This document shows, piece after piece, positions 38,506-50,800 of a DNA stretch of 64,000 nucleotides (its first letter is position 1; each line of letters opens with the position of its first letter). Position numbers and translations under genes: made by a program. The notes under the pieces are model-generated. The model ran no database searches. It had not been told where the DNA came from and saw only the letters and a program-made list of their open reading frames with translations. This DNA is from Lepturacanthus savala (taxonomy: Eukaryota; Chordata; Actinopteri; Scombriformes; Trichiuridae), in assembly GCA_030544235.1 (NCBI GenBank), contig CM060462.1, forward strand, positions 35,847,526 through 35,911,525, read 5' to 3'.

Positions 38506-38690
38506 TCAGTGATAGAAAGTAACTAAGTACCTTTACTCCATTACATTCATTTAATGCTACTTTCTACTTCTGCTCCACTACATTTCAGAAGGAAATATCG
38601 TGCTTTCTACTCTGCTACAGTTATTATTAGCTACTTAATAGTTACTAGTTAGTTACAGCTAGTTACTTTTCAGATGCTTTTTACAAACAG
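38506..38690 (+). mobile_element. Dispersed fish repeat (TACTCCACTACATTTCAG family), forward copy
   Basis: AGAAAGTAACTAAGTACCTTTAC...TTCTGCTCCACTACATTTCAG...TTACTAGTTAGTTAC is the standard text of a common teleost repeat. A reverse copy is at 21775-21960. Confidence 0.6.
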
Positions 38691-40456
38691 CAGCGTGTAA
38701 TCAAGCCTTTTTGCACGTGTCTATGAACAGGAAACAGACTAGTGAGCTATCCCATAACCCTGAACTATCACCGGTGAGTGAACTTCTAAATTCTCCCCTG
38801 GCTGGAGGACACCACTCTACTACTAGTTAAAACAAAAAAAACATTAGATATAAATCAACACGAGAAACAATAAATAAATGCTAAGAACAATGATCAGAAA
38901 TTAAACTAAAAGCCAAAAATGATCAGCAGCAAGTGCTGCCTGTAAAAACACACAATCAAGTTAGTTATTATCATGTTAACATAGTTTTTACATTGAGTCA
39001 CATATTTAAAAGACTTCCTCTCTCCTTCTCCAAACTGAAATCATGGCAAGAGCCATTAAAACATAAAAAACAGGCACCCAGGGAATGAAATTGTTTTACA
39101 GTTTTCTCAAACATTTAAACAGTTTCCTGAAACTATGGCTCAGTTCTTTAAACCTATAAACACAAAACCAAACCAAGTTTTAACCATTTTCACCACAAAA
39201 CTCTCTTTTGCAAAATGAAACAATGCACTAAAGAAAAAAAATCATTCTTCTCAGAGCTGATTTTCTTTCCATCACAATGATTCACAGAGCAATCAGTGAT
39301 CAGTGACTATCTCTAACAGAGCATCAAAAACAGTACAGTGTGTATAGTCTTGTGAGGTCATGTTATTCAAAAGTATAAAACTGGTACATACAGCCTGCTG
39401 CAAATGGATCACTTCACTGCAAAAACATATTTCCTTAAGCCCACAAAGAATAAATAAAAAATAAATTCTCCTCTTGGTCTTGCTCTCACTCTTCCTCCCT
39501 GTTCTCCATGCTGCTCCAGTTTTTCAACAACACAATCCAGGTCACCTGAGGCCTCTTTTGTGCTCTGACATGTGATTGAAATGTTTTGACAGCTGAGTTT
39601 GAACAGGTGAAGAGTGACTGCTTAATGATGAGATTTGTGCTTAGAGGTTTGGCAAGATGTGATTTAGTCTTATTATTTGAATGAAAGCAAGGAAATTCAC
39701 TTAGAGCCAAGCAGTCTGAGTCTTGTTTACACATGTGCTTCAACTTTTCAGATTTGTGCATAGTTCCATTTTCTGTGTGTATACAATGGAAAAAAACATC
39801 AAATCTGCTGCAGGAGCAGGAGGTCAAACCTCCACTTCCTAATTATCACCCACTCCCTCTGATGAACTAACAACTAAAACATACTATGAATATTAATAAA
39901 CTTAAACAAAATGTTATTTTAGGTACATCAAATACTACAAAAGCTGTTTGGCAGTAATAATATCAAAGGTAATAGAGTCTGTTGTCAGGTGGAAATACTG
40001 GAAAATCTCCACTGCCACATTCTCAACTAAAGCTCTGTTTTTGTAACTTGGCCATCCTACATTATTATAGTTTGTCTAATTACAGTTTCAAAAGCTTTCA
40101 TAAACCCAGCATCAATGAGTCATAAACAACATGTCAGACTGTGCCAAGTATCGCTAAATGTAGCTCAGTTCAGCCTGTGAGAGCTCTGGTTTCTCATCTA
40201 GTGAGTTTTACAAAAGACAGAACAGACAGAACAGAACAGACGGAACATGATCTCACAGCGAGGAACGATTTGTTTTCACGTTGATGTTGCTGTGTTTGTT
40301 TAATTACTCTGTCAGCTTCTTGGGATGAAGATGTGATATAAAACTGTTTGAGTGAATCCCTTTAGTTTGAGAATATTAGCTGTGAGGAGAGTTGTAAGTT
40401 GCATAAAATTCAGTCATCTATATTTGTATGTTAGTAGCTCTAAAATTAGCAGGACA

Positions 40457-40459
<3 letters not shown>

Positions 40460-40549
<90 letters not shown>
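40460..40549. repeat. (TA)45 microsatellite
   Basis: 90 bp of pure TA, the longest AT tract in the window. Self-complementary, so it can extrude a cruciform. Confidence 0.97.
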
Positions 40550-40552
<3 letters not shown>

Positions 40553-41305
40553 TTAACAAGGTTGGGATCACTTAGAGATTTCCTGATTTTTCAAAGAAAA
40601 GCACCCTTTTTTCAATGATGATAACTTTAAACTAATCAGAAATACACTCTATACATTGCTAATGTGGTAAATGACTATTCTAGCTGCAAATGTCTGGTTC
40701 TAATGGAACAATGGCTAATGTAATAACATTTTTTTTTCATTTCATTTTCAACTCATGGTGGTAAATAAAAGTGTGCATTCTTCTTTTCAACTATAAAGAA
40801 GATGAACAAGACCCACTAGCCAACAAAAAATGTGGAATAAATTAATGAATAAAAAGAAAATAGGAGTTAAGAAGTTGCAGCAAGTGAGCCAGTGAACCAC
40901 TGGGGCATAGCTTTGTGTTTTAATGTCAACTAATGTGGTTCTGACAGCACACCAACTTTAAACCACAAACAGGGTCCAAATACACCTTAGAAACAAGTCC
41001 CTGAAATAAGAGATTTCCACGCACTTAAGTTTACACTAAAATTCACAAGTCCCCAAAAAAACACAGCCAGTGAATCCAATATTTGTATGTAAGTTTACAG
41101 GAAAACAAGTGCAGCACCTATTATAACATAACAGCCTGTTGGCACCTGCAATGTTGTGTTGGACAACATTGTGAAGCTCCACCCACCAGGGGGCGGGGTT
41201 TAGTTTCCAGTGTCCGCCCCCCTCCTGGTCACATGTTTAGCTCGCCGTCTTTCACATGGCTGTGAACCACACCACAATCTTTAATGTCTGTCTGGTAACA
41301 TCCCA

Positions 41306-41337
<32 letters not shown>

Positions 41338-41349
41338 GTGTGTGTGTGT
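41306..41349. repeat. (GT)n microsatellite with one GC interruption
   Basis: 44 bp, a single TGCG interruption at about 41331. Confidence 0.95.
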
Positions 41350-42263
41350 TTCACTGCAGGCCTTTACTCTGAACATGTGACTCCAGATATATTTCAACAC
41401 AGTTATGTAACTGGTAGCCTCCCTCCCTCCCTCTGTCTCGCTCCTCTCAGCCTCTCAGTGCCTCATGATGTCAGGAACAGTAAATGTCCACATATGACAT
41501 GATCCAAATAATGTCTGGTTGCATAATTTGGGGCCTGACTGAAAGGTGCTCACTTATTTACAGCAGTCTGGACCTAAAATTAACCTTCTGTGTGTGTATG
41601 TTTTCATTTGACAACAGTATACATTTTGATTCTAAATATGAGAACATTTCATTCTAACAATAATTAATATTTTCCTTTCATATCTTTAAAATCTAGTTTG
41701 TTGCTTAACGTCTACATTACAACAATAGAAAATTAAAAACGAAAGTTTCATGTGTTGTCAGAATATATTTCTGTCAACAAATACATGTTAAACGGAATCA
41801 CTTAACAACACAGTCATGTTCCAGCATGATTGCTTGCATGACGGGGTTAAATAAAGTTAATGCTTTGGGAATAAAGATTTATTATTCAACATCAAGGGAA
41901 ATCAAGGTTGTTTTAATATCAATTAATAAGATTGTTTAAATAACACCTAATAAGATGGTTTCCATAACATTTAATAGAGATTCCTAAATAACAATAAATT
42001 CATAGATTTCAGTTAATAAGAATATAAGTGCATCTTAAGTTAATTTTGAAGATTAATAATTAAAATATTACATATATATTTGCATCTAGAAAATTCATGT
42101 GGATTATTATTTTATTGGTTAAGTATGTGATCAGTTATATTAACGTGTGATCTTCATCTGAACCGCGAGCCGTCGTTTTATTTCCATTGCACAAGGAAGA
42201 AGCTTCATCAGCTACAACACATCAAACAGGCCTGCAACAGGGTTTTCTGGTGTAGTTAGTGTG

Positions 42264-42375
<112 letters not shown>

Positions 42376-45300
42376 GCCCACATTATTATATACATTGTTG
42401 TGGTTATTACATGTTTGTTGAAGTAGTGAATTATGAAGTTATGCTGCTATATGGTTATAATAAACAACTGAGAGTTATTGGGAAGCAGTTGCTCAGTGAG
42501 GTCATGTTGGTTTAGTCTGAAGGTTGTTATTTTATTTCATTAAAGGAGTCTGAGTTGTGTTTTTGGGAAACATTTTTTATTAGCTCATTATGAATTAAAG
42601 GGCAACTATTTGTATTGCCACAAAAATTCAAGAGTAATCAGATTACTTTAACTACCTTAACACAAAACAAACCAAAAATTCACCCTACTAGTCTAATGTG
42701 CATTTACTTAACCTATACTTAATTACTGGGTACCTAACTAAGTCTGGTAAAGATAACAGATTGAGATTAAAGTGTCTGGTACAAATTTCCCTATATTTTA
42801 ACAGCAGTTAAATGCCTGACTTGACAGTAAAAGTGTCAGGTTAAAATGATCCTTCCTGACAGTAATAATGTACAGTTAGTGGTCTCAAACAGTGTTCTCC
42901 TGTGGGATAACCTACAAATTAAAAAGCATTACTTTTAGTATGAATAAGAACAAACTGTGCATGAGAACAGCCTGTACTGAAAATGTACTGACTTACTTTC
43001 CACCATTGGTTAAGCTTCACAAGGTTGATGAATTCACAACGTTCTAAACATCATGGTGGCTTTAAAAATGCTTATTTTCACACATTATGAAGTAAATGAG
43101 GTTAAACCAGAGCTGGTGAGTCCAGTTGTGTTCTGTTGGCACTTTTATCTGCTCTCCCCCATCAGGTTTATGTGTCAATGATGGTGGCTGAACAACAACA
43201 CGAACAGTAACTGACCTGTTAAAAATGAAATGTAAAAATGCATTTATTTTCTCAGCATCTATTTTATTCATTTTCTAAATTGAAATGTGTAATAAATATT
43301 TGCAGATTATACATTCTAATGTGAAAAAAGGAGCACTTATTTTTTGACATTTCAAGGGTAAACTCAGTCTGTTACTCTACAATGGTTTCAATGAATTATT
43401 TATGAGTCAGTACGGTTGTTGTAAATGTCCAGCACTCCATTATTTTTCAGCCTTTTGACTTCACAAGGTCATAATTTCAGTGCAGACTACTGATGCATTA
43501 ACAGTTTTAAAAGTTGACAAATTGGAAATTCCTCTGATGCTAACATTTTATTATTTTAAATCCAGCACACAGCCGTGTTCATGTTAATGGTCGGTCATGT
43601 GTGTCTACTCTTCTACTATGGGAAGAGCGGTGTTTCTATAACCTTGAGTCTGATTTACGTCTCAGCTTCAGATCACATCAGAAACAATTGTGAAAAAAAC
43701 AAGTTTCCAATGAAGAAGCCAAAAGACAAGTCAGGACTCAAGGATAAAATGAATATAAACAACGTTTTTCCAGACAGCATCATAATTTTAATGGATTCTG
43801 CTGCAGTTTGGCATGTGTGCATATAACTAATAACAGGAACTGGAGCCAGAGCCGCTCATGTAATTTTGGAGTGATTGACTGTTGTGTCTGCCTGATAATC
43901 AGAATGAACTGCTATTTTTCACTTTTATTTTTGTTTTCTAACCAATCAGAAGCAGGTAACTTATGTGTCCCATTGACACGTCATGTGTATTTGCATTAAA
44001 TTTTGTATGATAACCTGCTCCTGATACTGACAAGCTGTACACATTACTGAAATGTTTGTTGAAATCCACATTATATTATCCATGGATGTCGCTAATAAAA
44101 CAGCTGCATGCCTTTATGGATTTCAACTTCAATTTATCCTCTTTAAGACTAAAATCTTTTTTTTGTAATTGAAAGAATATCATCAGCTCAGACAACCACA
44201 CAAAGACAATGATTCAAACAACATTTAACTATGTGGTTTCAGAAATAGCAGTGCCAGCAGTAACCACAATAGAAAGCTTGAAATAATGGTACCATATGGT
44301 AGAAAATCTGATTTTAATTTATCTTTGATACTGTCCCATTTCAGGTCTACCATAAGGTTGTGACATCACAACTGTACAACAACACCTGCCCCCCCATATT
44401 CACAGCCATTCAACTCAATCAATGTAAAGAGAGGCTCATTAATATTAATGAAACAGACACAAAACTTCCTGTTCTTCATAGAGCTCCAGAGAGGAGATGT
44501 GAAACTATATAGAGGTGATTTTCAGTGGTTAAAACTATAAATATATTTTATTAAGGATATAAAAACTTCAAATAAAACCCAGTAAAAGTGTCAAATATGG
44601 GATCTTTATTACTGAAACTATCTACTATTGTGTTTTCCACTGAGAATAAAAGGAACTGCCTTTTTTGTTGTTTTTCCAAAGGAAACCTAGCAGGAAGTAG
44701 ACAGCCATGATACTGGATTATAATGCACGTCTATGGAGAATAAACAGTGATAAGTGACGTGTGAAAAGCTAACAATGCGGTGTCATGACATGGTGAAATG
44801 CCCTTAAAGTGGCATGCTATTTATAAACCAACCCATGAGATCAGCAATCAGCCGATCCTCCACAGTTTCAAGGTTCAACCCTCCGTCTGGAGACAGTTTT
44901 TTTTTTTTTTTTCACTTCTGAACTCTAAAAGAGTAAAAGTAGCTCTGGCCATCTGGAGAAAAAAAAAAGTGTGAGCGTGGGTGGCTTCTGACGCCACATC
45001 CATCAGCTCCGGCACACCCTTGACTTCCCTCGTTGCAATAAATCAAAGCTTTACAACAATTTCCAGGAACGTTCTGGATCAGGTTGTGATTAATGCACAA
45101 TCACTGCTCGCCTGTTGTCTTTTATGGCCTCTTCTGTTCAACAAAGGCCTGCGGAGGCAAAAACAAATGAATCAATCAAATTGATCGCCCTCTGAAGTTC
45201 TGCTTCTATTCTAATTTATACCTGTTACTGAAACGACAACTACTGCACAAATCCTGCTTATTCTATTACATAAGCGACTTATTTGTATTACCAGCAGTGA

Positions 45301-46533
45301 GTACAGCCACTGTGGCTGCTCCACAAAAAATAAAAAATGTCGTCAGAGCCCGAACAGGAAATGTGTTGAATGAGATAAGAGAAGAAGAGACACTGGTGAC
45401 GTAATGTTGCTTCTGTCTACAGTTTCCCTCATTGTCCTCTGAGAACAGTAAAAATAATCTTTTGGATCAGATTAGGATCAGCTGTTAAGAATTTAATCTT
45501 CATGATGTAATTTTCATTTGGGAACGTAATATCCTAACGAGGAACATCATCAGCCATGATGGGGCTCATGTTAGGCTCGAGGCTCATGTTAAAGGGTCAG
45601 TTCACCAAAATAACAAATACATTTTCTTACTTATTTCCGGTGGTATCAAGCCAACAGATCAGATAGCCATAATTACATAAATGTTTTCACTTGAACTACT
45701 TTCTACTACAGAAATAGCTCCTGTTAAAACTGTAATTCTAATGTAAATTCTGTGGATTATCCATAATATCAAGAACAGTTATTCTGCAAAGACAGAACTC
45801 ACTGTTTAAAATTTGAAATGTTATTTTATGATACTTTGTGCAAGGAAAAATAATAAAAATAATATTATATTGGGATAAAGGCAGTAATCCCTTGCAAACA
45901 ATGTTTCCAACGTCAATGGGACTTGCCTCGTTAAGGAAGGATTAAATAAATAAAAAATAATAATTAGAACTATCTGCATGGATTAGAAATCCAAACAGAC
46001 ATAAAATGTTTTACTGTTAAAATTTGAAATTTTGAATGAATAATCTTAAGGAAAAAACTAAAACTAAAAGCCAAACCCACTCTTTTCTTCTTGTTTTTTG
46101 TTTGTCGTTTTCGGTCCAGACTGATTCAGACTAGTTCGGAGATATATAAACATGTGTCCTTGGTAATATCTGGAGCTTTAGCAGCTGTACCCGTTTACCT
46201 GTGCTGCATTTTGTCATTTTCCCCCAGAGCCTTTGCTCTATATCTAGAACAACAAACCAGATGAACAAGGATTGTTGTTCCAGCTATTCGGCCAGCTCAG
46301 ACTAAATACACAGCGCCCTTGAGTGCCCTCCCTGCTGCTCACCACCTCATCTCACCATAGTAACAAATGGACAGGATGGAAGGTGAAGCACCTCTCTGCT
46401 GCTTCAGTCTGCCATGTTTTCCTTTTTTCTCCACTGCATAGAAACAACTCCCTGCAGAAATGTCATATCCAAAATATGAGATATGCTACATGAATGTGAA
46501 GAGAAGTTAACCGGACTGTCATTACTGCTCGTT

Positions 46534-46566
46534 TGTCTTGACTGAAGCTGTTCTTCAGTCAAGACA
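46534..46566. repeat. Perfect 14-bp inverted repeat (hairpin)
   Basis: TGTCTTGACTGAAG at 46534-46547 pairs with CTTCAGTCAAGACA at 46553-46566, with a 5-base loop. No T-run follows and no gene ends here, so it is not read as a terminator. Confidence 0.85.
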
Positions 46567-47067
46567 CAAAGAAGTCTCTTTCCCTCAAACAATTTCCAAG
46601 AATTTTATAGTGATTCAGGCACGTGTTGCCATCAAAGACAAGAACAGCACTTTTCATGTGCTTGCTGTCAATGATTCCCTTAAATAAATCATTTCCTGAA
46701 ACAGTTGACCACTGTAGTTCTGAGCAAACTTTATTTAAGCAGAAGGAAATGGTGCAATTTTTACATTTCAGTAGTACTTTCAGCAGTGGATTGATCAGCA
46801 TTTATCGCTTCAGAGCCTGTTCTCCAAAGTAAAATGACTGTCAAAACTGCCGTGTTAAAGAGAACAAGAAGCAGCGGTGGTGAGGGGGCAGAGTTTCATC
46901 GGAATTTAACAGATTGCTGCTCGTTTTCCATTTCCAACCACTAATAATTATGAGGTTTCTTAATCTTAGAGAAGTAGTAGTTTTAACCCAAACCACAATG
47001 TCACCTAACCAATCCTTAACCATAGCCTTGTCACATCATAAAGTATATTTACTTATCTTATAATTTT

Positions 47068-47068
<1 letters not shown>

Positions 47069-47142
<74 letters not shown>

Positions 47143-47224
47143 TGTCCTGCTGATAGTGAAGACAGATCAGAAAACACAAGAAGTTCATATACCAACGACA
47201 TGTTCTGTCATTTCTTTTGAAGAA

Positions 47225-47284
<60 letters not shown>
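47069..47284. repeat. (AC)n and (TG)n tracts in inverted arrangement
   Basis: Pure AC from 47069 to about 47140 and pure TG from 47230 to 47284, 88-90 bases apart. The two tracts are complementary, so a stem of about 55 bp is possible. Confidence 0.95.
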
Positions 47285-47285
<1 letters not shown>

Positions 47286-48050
47286 CATAGTGATGAAAGA
47301 ACATGTGCTGAGGGGTGATTCATGTGTTTTTCAATAGTTTTTCGATTAAAAAAACATAGGTCTACAGCACAGAGATATAAATCAGAAATAAAAATAATAA
47401 TATCCGGATTAGGAGAAACACACAATACTTGTCATTATCAATCATATGTTGTTTGCTATTAAAAAGAAAAAACACAACATTTTTTAAGAAGCCCACCAAG
47501 TATAACTTGCATGAAGCTGTTGATGCTACATTAAAGTTCAATCACTGAAGTCAACACACGTCTAACTGAAGGTAATTCTAGCAATAAGAATGAAACTGTC
47601 ACAACATTAATGTGAGTCACAATTGCTCCGGGTTCTTTTGTTATCAGTCATGAAATGTACATGATATGTTCTACAGAATCTCCAAGACAGCTGAAAAGAA
47701 GAAACTGTAATTCATTGTGACAATTAAAAGATCGTTCAATTCAGAGATTAATGAAATCCCACCTTCTAAATTAGTCATTTGAGTAATTTCTGGTCCGTTC
47801 TGTACTGTTTTATGACACCACCTTTAGGTTGAAAACAGCACTACAATAACTGGATAAACATCAAATATATGAAATCGCAAAACAACTTTATTCATGCGAA
47901 GCTGTTGTGTAACATGTTGATGTAACATGTGAAGAGGCTGCTTCTCTCTTGATAAATGAGACATACACAGACTCTTAAAACATGTTATCATCCTCTTCAG
48001 TGTTTAAACACAAACACAGCTGCTCTTCTTAATGCAGTAGCCTGAACATT

Positions 48051-48360
48051 CAGCCTCTAATGGATCCTGACTTGAAGCGTTGAGATCCCCAGGAGAAAAG
48101 CTGATGTGCAGTGAAGGACAAAAATATTCACAAATTAGTTTATTTAACATATTGCGACAAAGGGCCAAATGGTTCAGAGCACAAAATACGGAGGTCTGGG
48201 GTCATTACTCATCATTTAACATGCACAGACAAAGCAGCCTCTAATGGATCCTCAGTTGAAGAGTGTCTCAAATCTCGCAGGAGAACGGCTGATTTGCAGT
48301 GAAGGACAAACATATTCACAAAGATGATTTGACTACAACACAGGCCAAATGAATCAATGT
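48051..48360. repeat. Diverged direct duplication, 184-bp offset
   Basis: Copy 1 from 48051 (CAGCCTCTAATGGATCCTGA) and copy 2 from 48235 (CAGCCTCTAATGGATCCTCA). Both continue through GCAGTGAAGGACAAA.ATATTCACAAA and GGCCAAATG, about 120 bp each, with substitutions and small indels. Confidence 0.8.
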
Positions 48361-48934
48361 CTATTACCACTGTCATTAAAAGGCAGGTGCTTGTGGCCTG
48401 TAAAATATATATTTTAAAAGCTCATCATTTATGTATTTCGTTGTTAGTTAATTATAACATTCTTTCTCCAACCACCTTCTAATTACACAACATAGACAAG
48501 CAGAGACTGGTCAATTAATGGCTTGGACTAATGAGTACTAGTCGACAAGGAAAATCTTTGATGAGGAGCGGCTCTAGCCATTAGGAACAAAACTTTATAA
48601 GGTCAGTTACTCTGTGTCAGTGTTGATTTTCCTGCTTTTACTGTTTACCCCTAAACAATCAATGCTGGTAAAGATCTGTCAATGACTGAGAACAGCAGAA
48701 GGTTAAAATTCTGACATTTTAACAGGGTGACATGATCAGTAATGTCAGTATTCAGAAGCTTCAATTAGGTTAAAGTATTAATAGCAAAATGTCCAATGAC
48801 ATTTTATATATTGGGTATTATCAGATGCAGATAACTACCACTTTTTATTTCAATGTCTTAGCATATTATATACTACGATACTAAGATATCTCATAATCCC
48901 TAAAAAACATTGTATAATTATAGACTAGTGTGTC

Positions 48935-49084
48935 CATATAATAGTCTAGAATAATAAAATAAAATATTTAGTTTTCACTTAAAAAATATTTTTCCCCAAA
49001 ATATTTGTACATATAATAGTCTAGAATAATAAAATTAAATATTGAGTTTCACTTGAAAAAAGTATTTTTCCCCCAAACATTTAT
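48935..49084. repeat. Tandem duplication, two 75-bp units
   Basis: CATATAATAGTCTAGAATAA at 48935 recurs at 49010, followed in both by AATATT.AGTTTTCACTT-like and TATTTTTCCCC text. Confidence 0.85.
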
Positions 49085-49256
49085 AAGATTATATTATGTC
49101 ATTATTACTATTATTGGAATGAGAGTACTGAGCTATTACAGAGTCAAGAGATACTATCTTAGAACACTTTCTTTACATCTTATAATTACGCCCTAGTTTC
49201 TCCTAACTAATATATAAAGTATTTTCATTCACTGTTTTTCAATGCACAGATATTAA

Positions 49257-49690
49257 AAAAAAGTCTACACACCCCTGTTAAAATGACAGGTTTTTGACAC
49301 AGAGATACATAATTTCACAACTAATAAAATAAAAAGCTTAAAAATAACCTGGTTGCATTAATATGCACACTCTTAAACTAATAACTTGTTGCAGCACTTT
49401 CGTTTTTATTACAGCACTCAGTCTTTTTATGTAGAGTGTGGCTCATCTTGATGTGGCAATATTTGCCCACTCTTCTTTGCAAAATCGCTCCAAATCTGAC
49501 AGATGTGGAGGGTATGTGCTGCCACAGCCCTCTTTACATCACCCCACAGATGTTTGATCAGATTCTGGTCTGGACTCTGGCTGGTCCATTCCAAAACCTC
49601 CCTCTTATCCTGGTGAAGACACTATTTTGTTGATTTGGATGAATGCTTTGGGTCATTGTCGGCTTCAGTGTTTTTCTTTGTAAGATAAGA
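49257..49690. mobile_element. DNA transposon remnant (Tc1-like or similar)
   Basis: AAAGTCTACACACCCCTGTTA, ATAACCTGGTTGCAT, TGCCCACTCTTCTTTGCAAA and GATTCTGGTCTGGACTCTGGC are phrases of a dispersed vertebrate/fish DNA transposon that I recall. No intact reading frame remains; class and limits are approximate. Confidence 0.5.
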
Positions 49691-50108
49691 CTTCCGTCTA
49701 GCCTACTCCATAGCCCAGACATAAGAAGAGGAGATTGTTGTCACACGACTACACAGCCAGTACATGTCACATATTCCTGCAGCTCCTTCAGTGTTGCTGT
49801 CAGCTACTTGGCAGCCTCCCTGACAGTTTTCTTCTTGTTATATCATCAATTTTCACCTACACCAAACCCAAATAAGAGAATAAACCTCTTATAGAAGTTT
49901 CAACAAAACAACAGATATCACATAAGAGTATATAAGTATAAGTGGCAGCAAACAAGCAAACACATATATACTTATAAGCCAAAAGTGTGAGTGAAGTGAA
50001 CTGCAGGTGACTACCAAAGCCTTGGCTACTATTTGCACAATTAGCAATAACAACAATTTTAAAAAAAAGTAGCAATTAAACATTTTAAAACTGGATCCCT
50101 ATAAATAA

Positions 50109-50300
50109 GAGGTTAAGGGTTCAATCCCCCGGTCAGGTCATACCAAAGACTATAATAATGGTACCCATTTCCTTTGACTCGGGGGGTTAAATCACCCAAA
50201 TATTCCCGGAAGCACTGCTGCCCACGGCTCCCTTAGGGGATGGGTCAAAAATGGAGAACACATTTCTCAGCTTGGGATCAATAAAGTATATCAAAGAAAA
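50109..50300 (+). mobile_element. tRNA-derived SINE fragment
   Basis: AGAGGTTAAGGGTTCAATCCCC carries a B-box-like GGTTCAATCC (consensus GGTTCGANTCC). The body CTGCCCACGGCTCCCTTAGG...GGGTCAAA.ATGGAGAACACATTTC and the tail TGGGATCAATAAAGTAT are typical of teleost SINEs. Not a functional tRNA: no cloverleaf is completed. Confidence 0.6.
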
Positions 50301-50520
50301 AACATGCAAAGTAGTCCAGTGGATGGACTCTGGCTTTGTGGCCCTGAAGAGGCTTTGGATCTGGCTCAGGGGGTTTAGTGTGACACAGTAAAACATTTAC
50401 TTCTGAAATATAAAGTTGCATAAAATGTAAATGGGTGAAAAAAAGTACTAATACCTCAAATAATATTTAACTACAACATTTTCAACAGGTTATTCAGTTA
50501 AAAATGGGACACTACAGACT

Positions 50521-50800
50521 AGGGCTGCTTGATTATTGAAAAAAATCATTATCATGAGTATTTTGATCAGCATTGAAATCACGATTATTCAAATGATTAT
50601 TTTTTAGTCAAACAATGCATTTAGTCAGCCTGAGTATAAAAAACCATATAAAAGAACTTTTGCAACACTTTTTTTTTCAACCAAATGACTCAGCTCTATC
50701 TCTACTCATCGCTCTCATACTGTGTGAATATTTCACATGTGCGTCTCTTTCAGAAATTGTGTAAAGAAAAATGGCAAATAAATCGTTTCAACCTGATTAT
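50521..50800 (+). mobile_element. hAT-like fish repeat, copy 2
   Basis: Opens AGGGCTGCTTGATTATTGAA, has CATTGAAATCACGATTATTC, and shares TTTCAGAAATTGTGTAAAGAAA with the copy at 28747. The element may continue to about 51100. Confidence 0.5.

Noticed and set aside
39486..39827. 113-codon - strand frame
   Set aside because: No recognisable similarity or splice partners, and low-complexity flanks; possibly part of an unidentified transposon, but I cannot support that.
46534..46566. Perfect hairpin considered as a transcription terminator or microRNA precursor
   Set aside because: No T-run, no adjacent gene, and the 14-bp stem is too short for a microRNA precursor.
50109..50130. B-box-like GGTTCAATCC suggesting a tRNA gene
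   Set aside because: No cloverleaf or A box in place; the downstream text is a SINE body.
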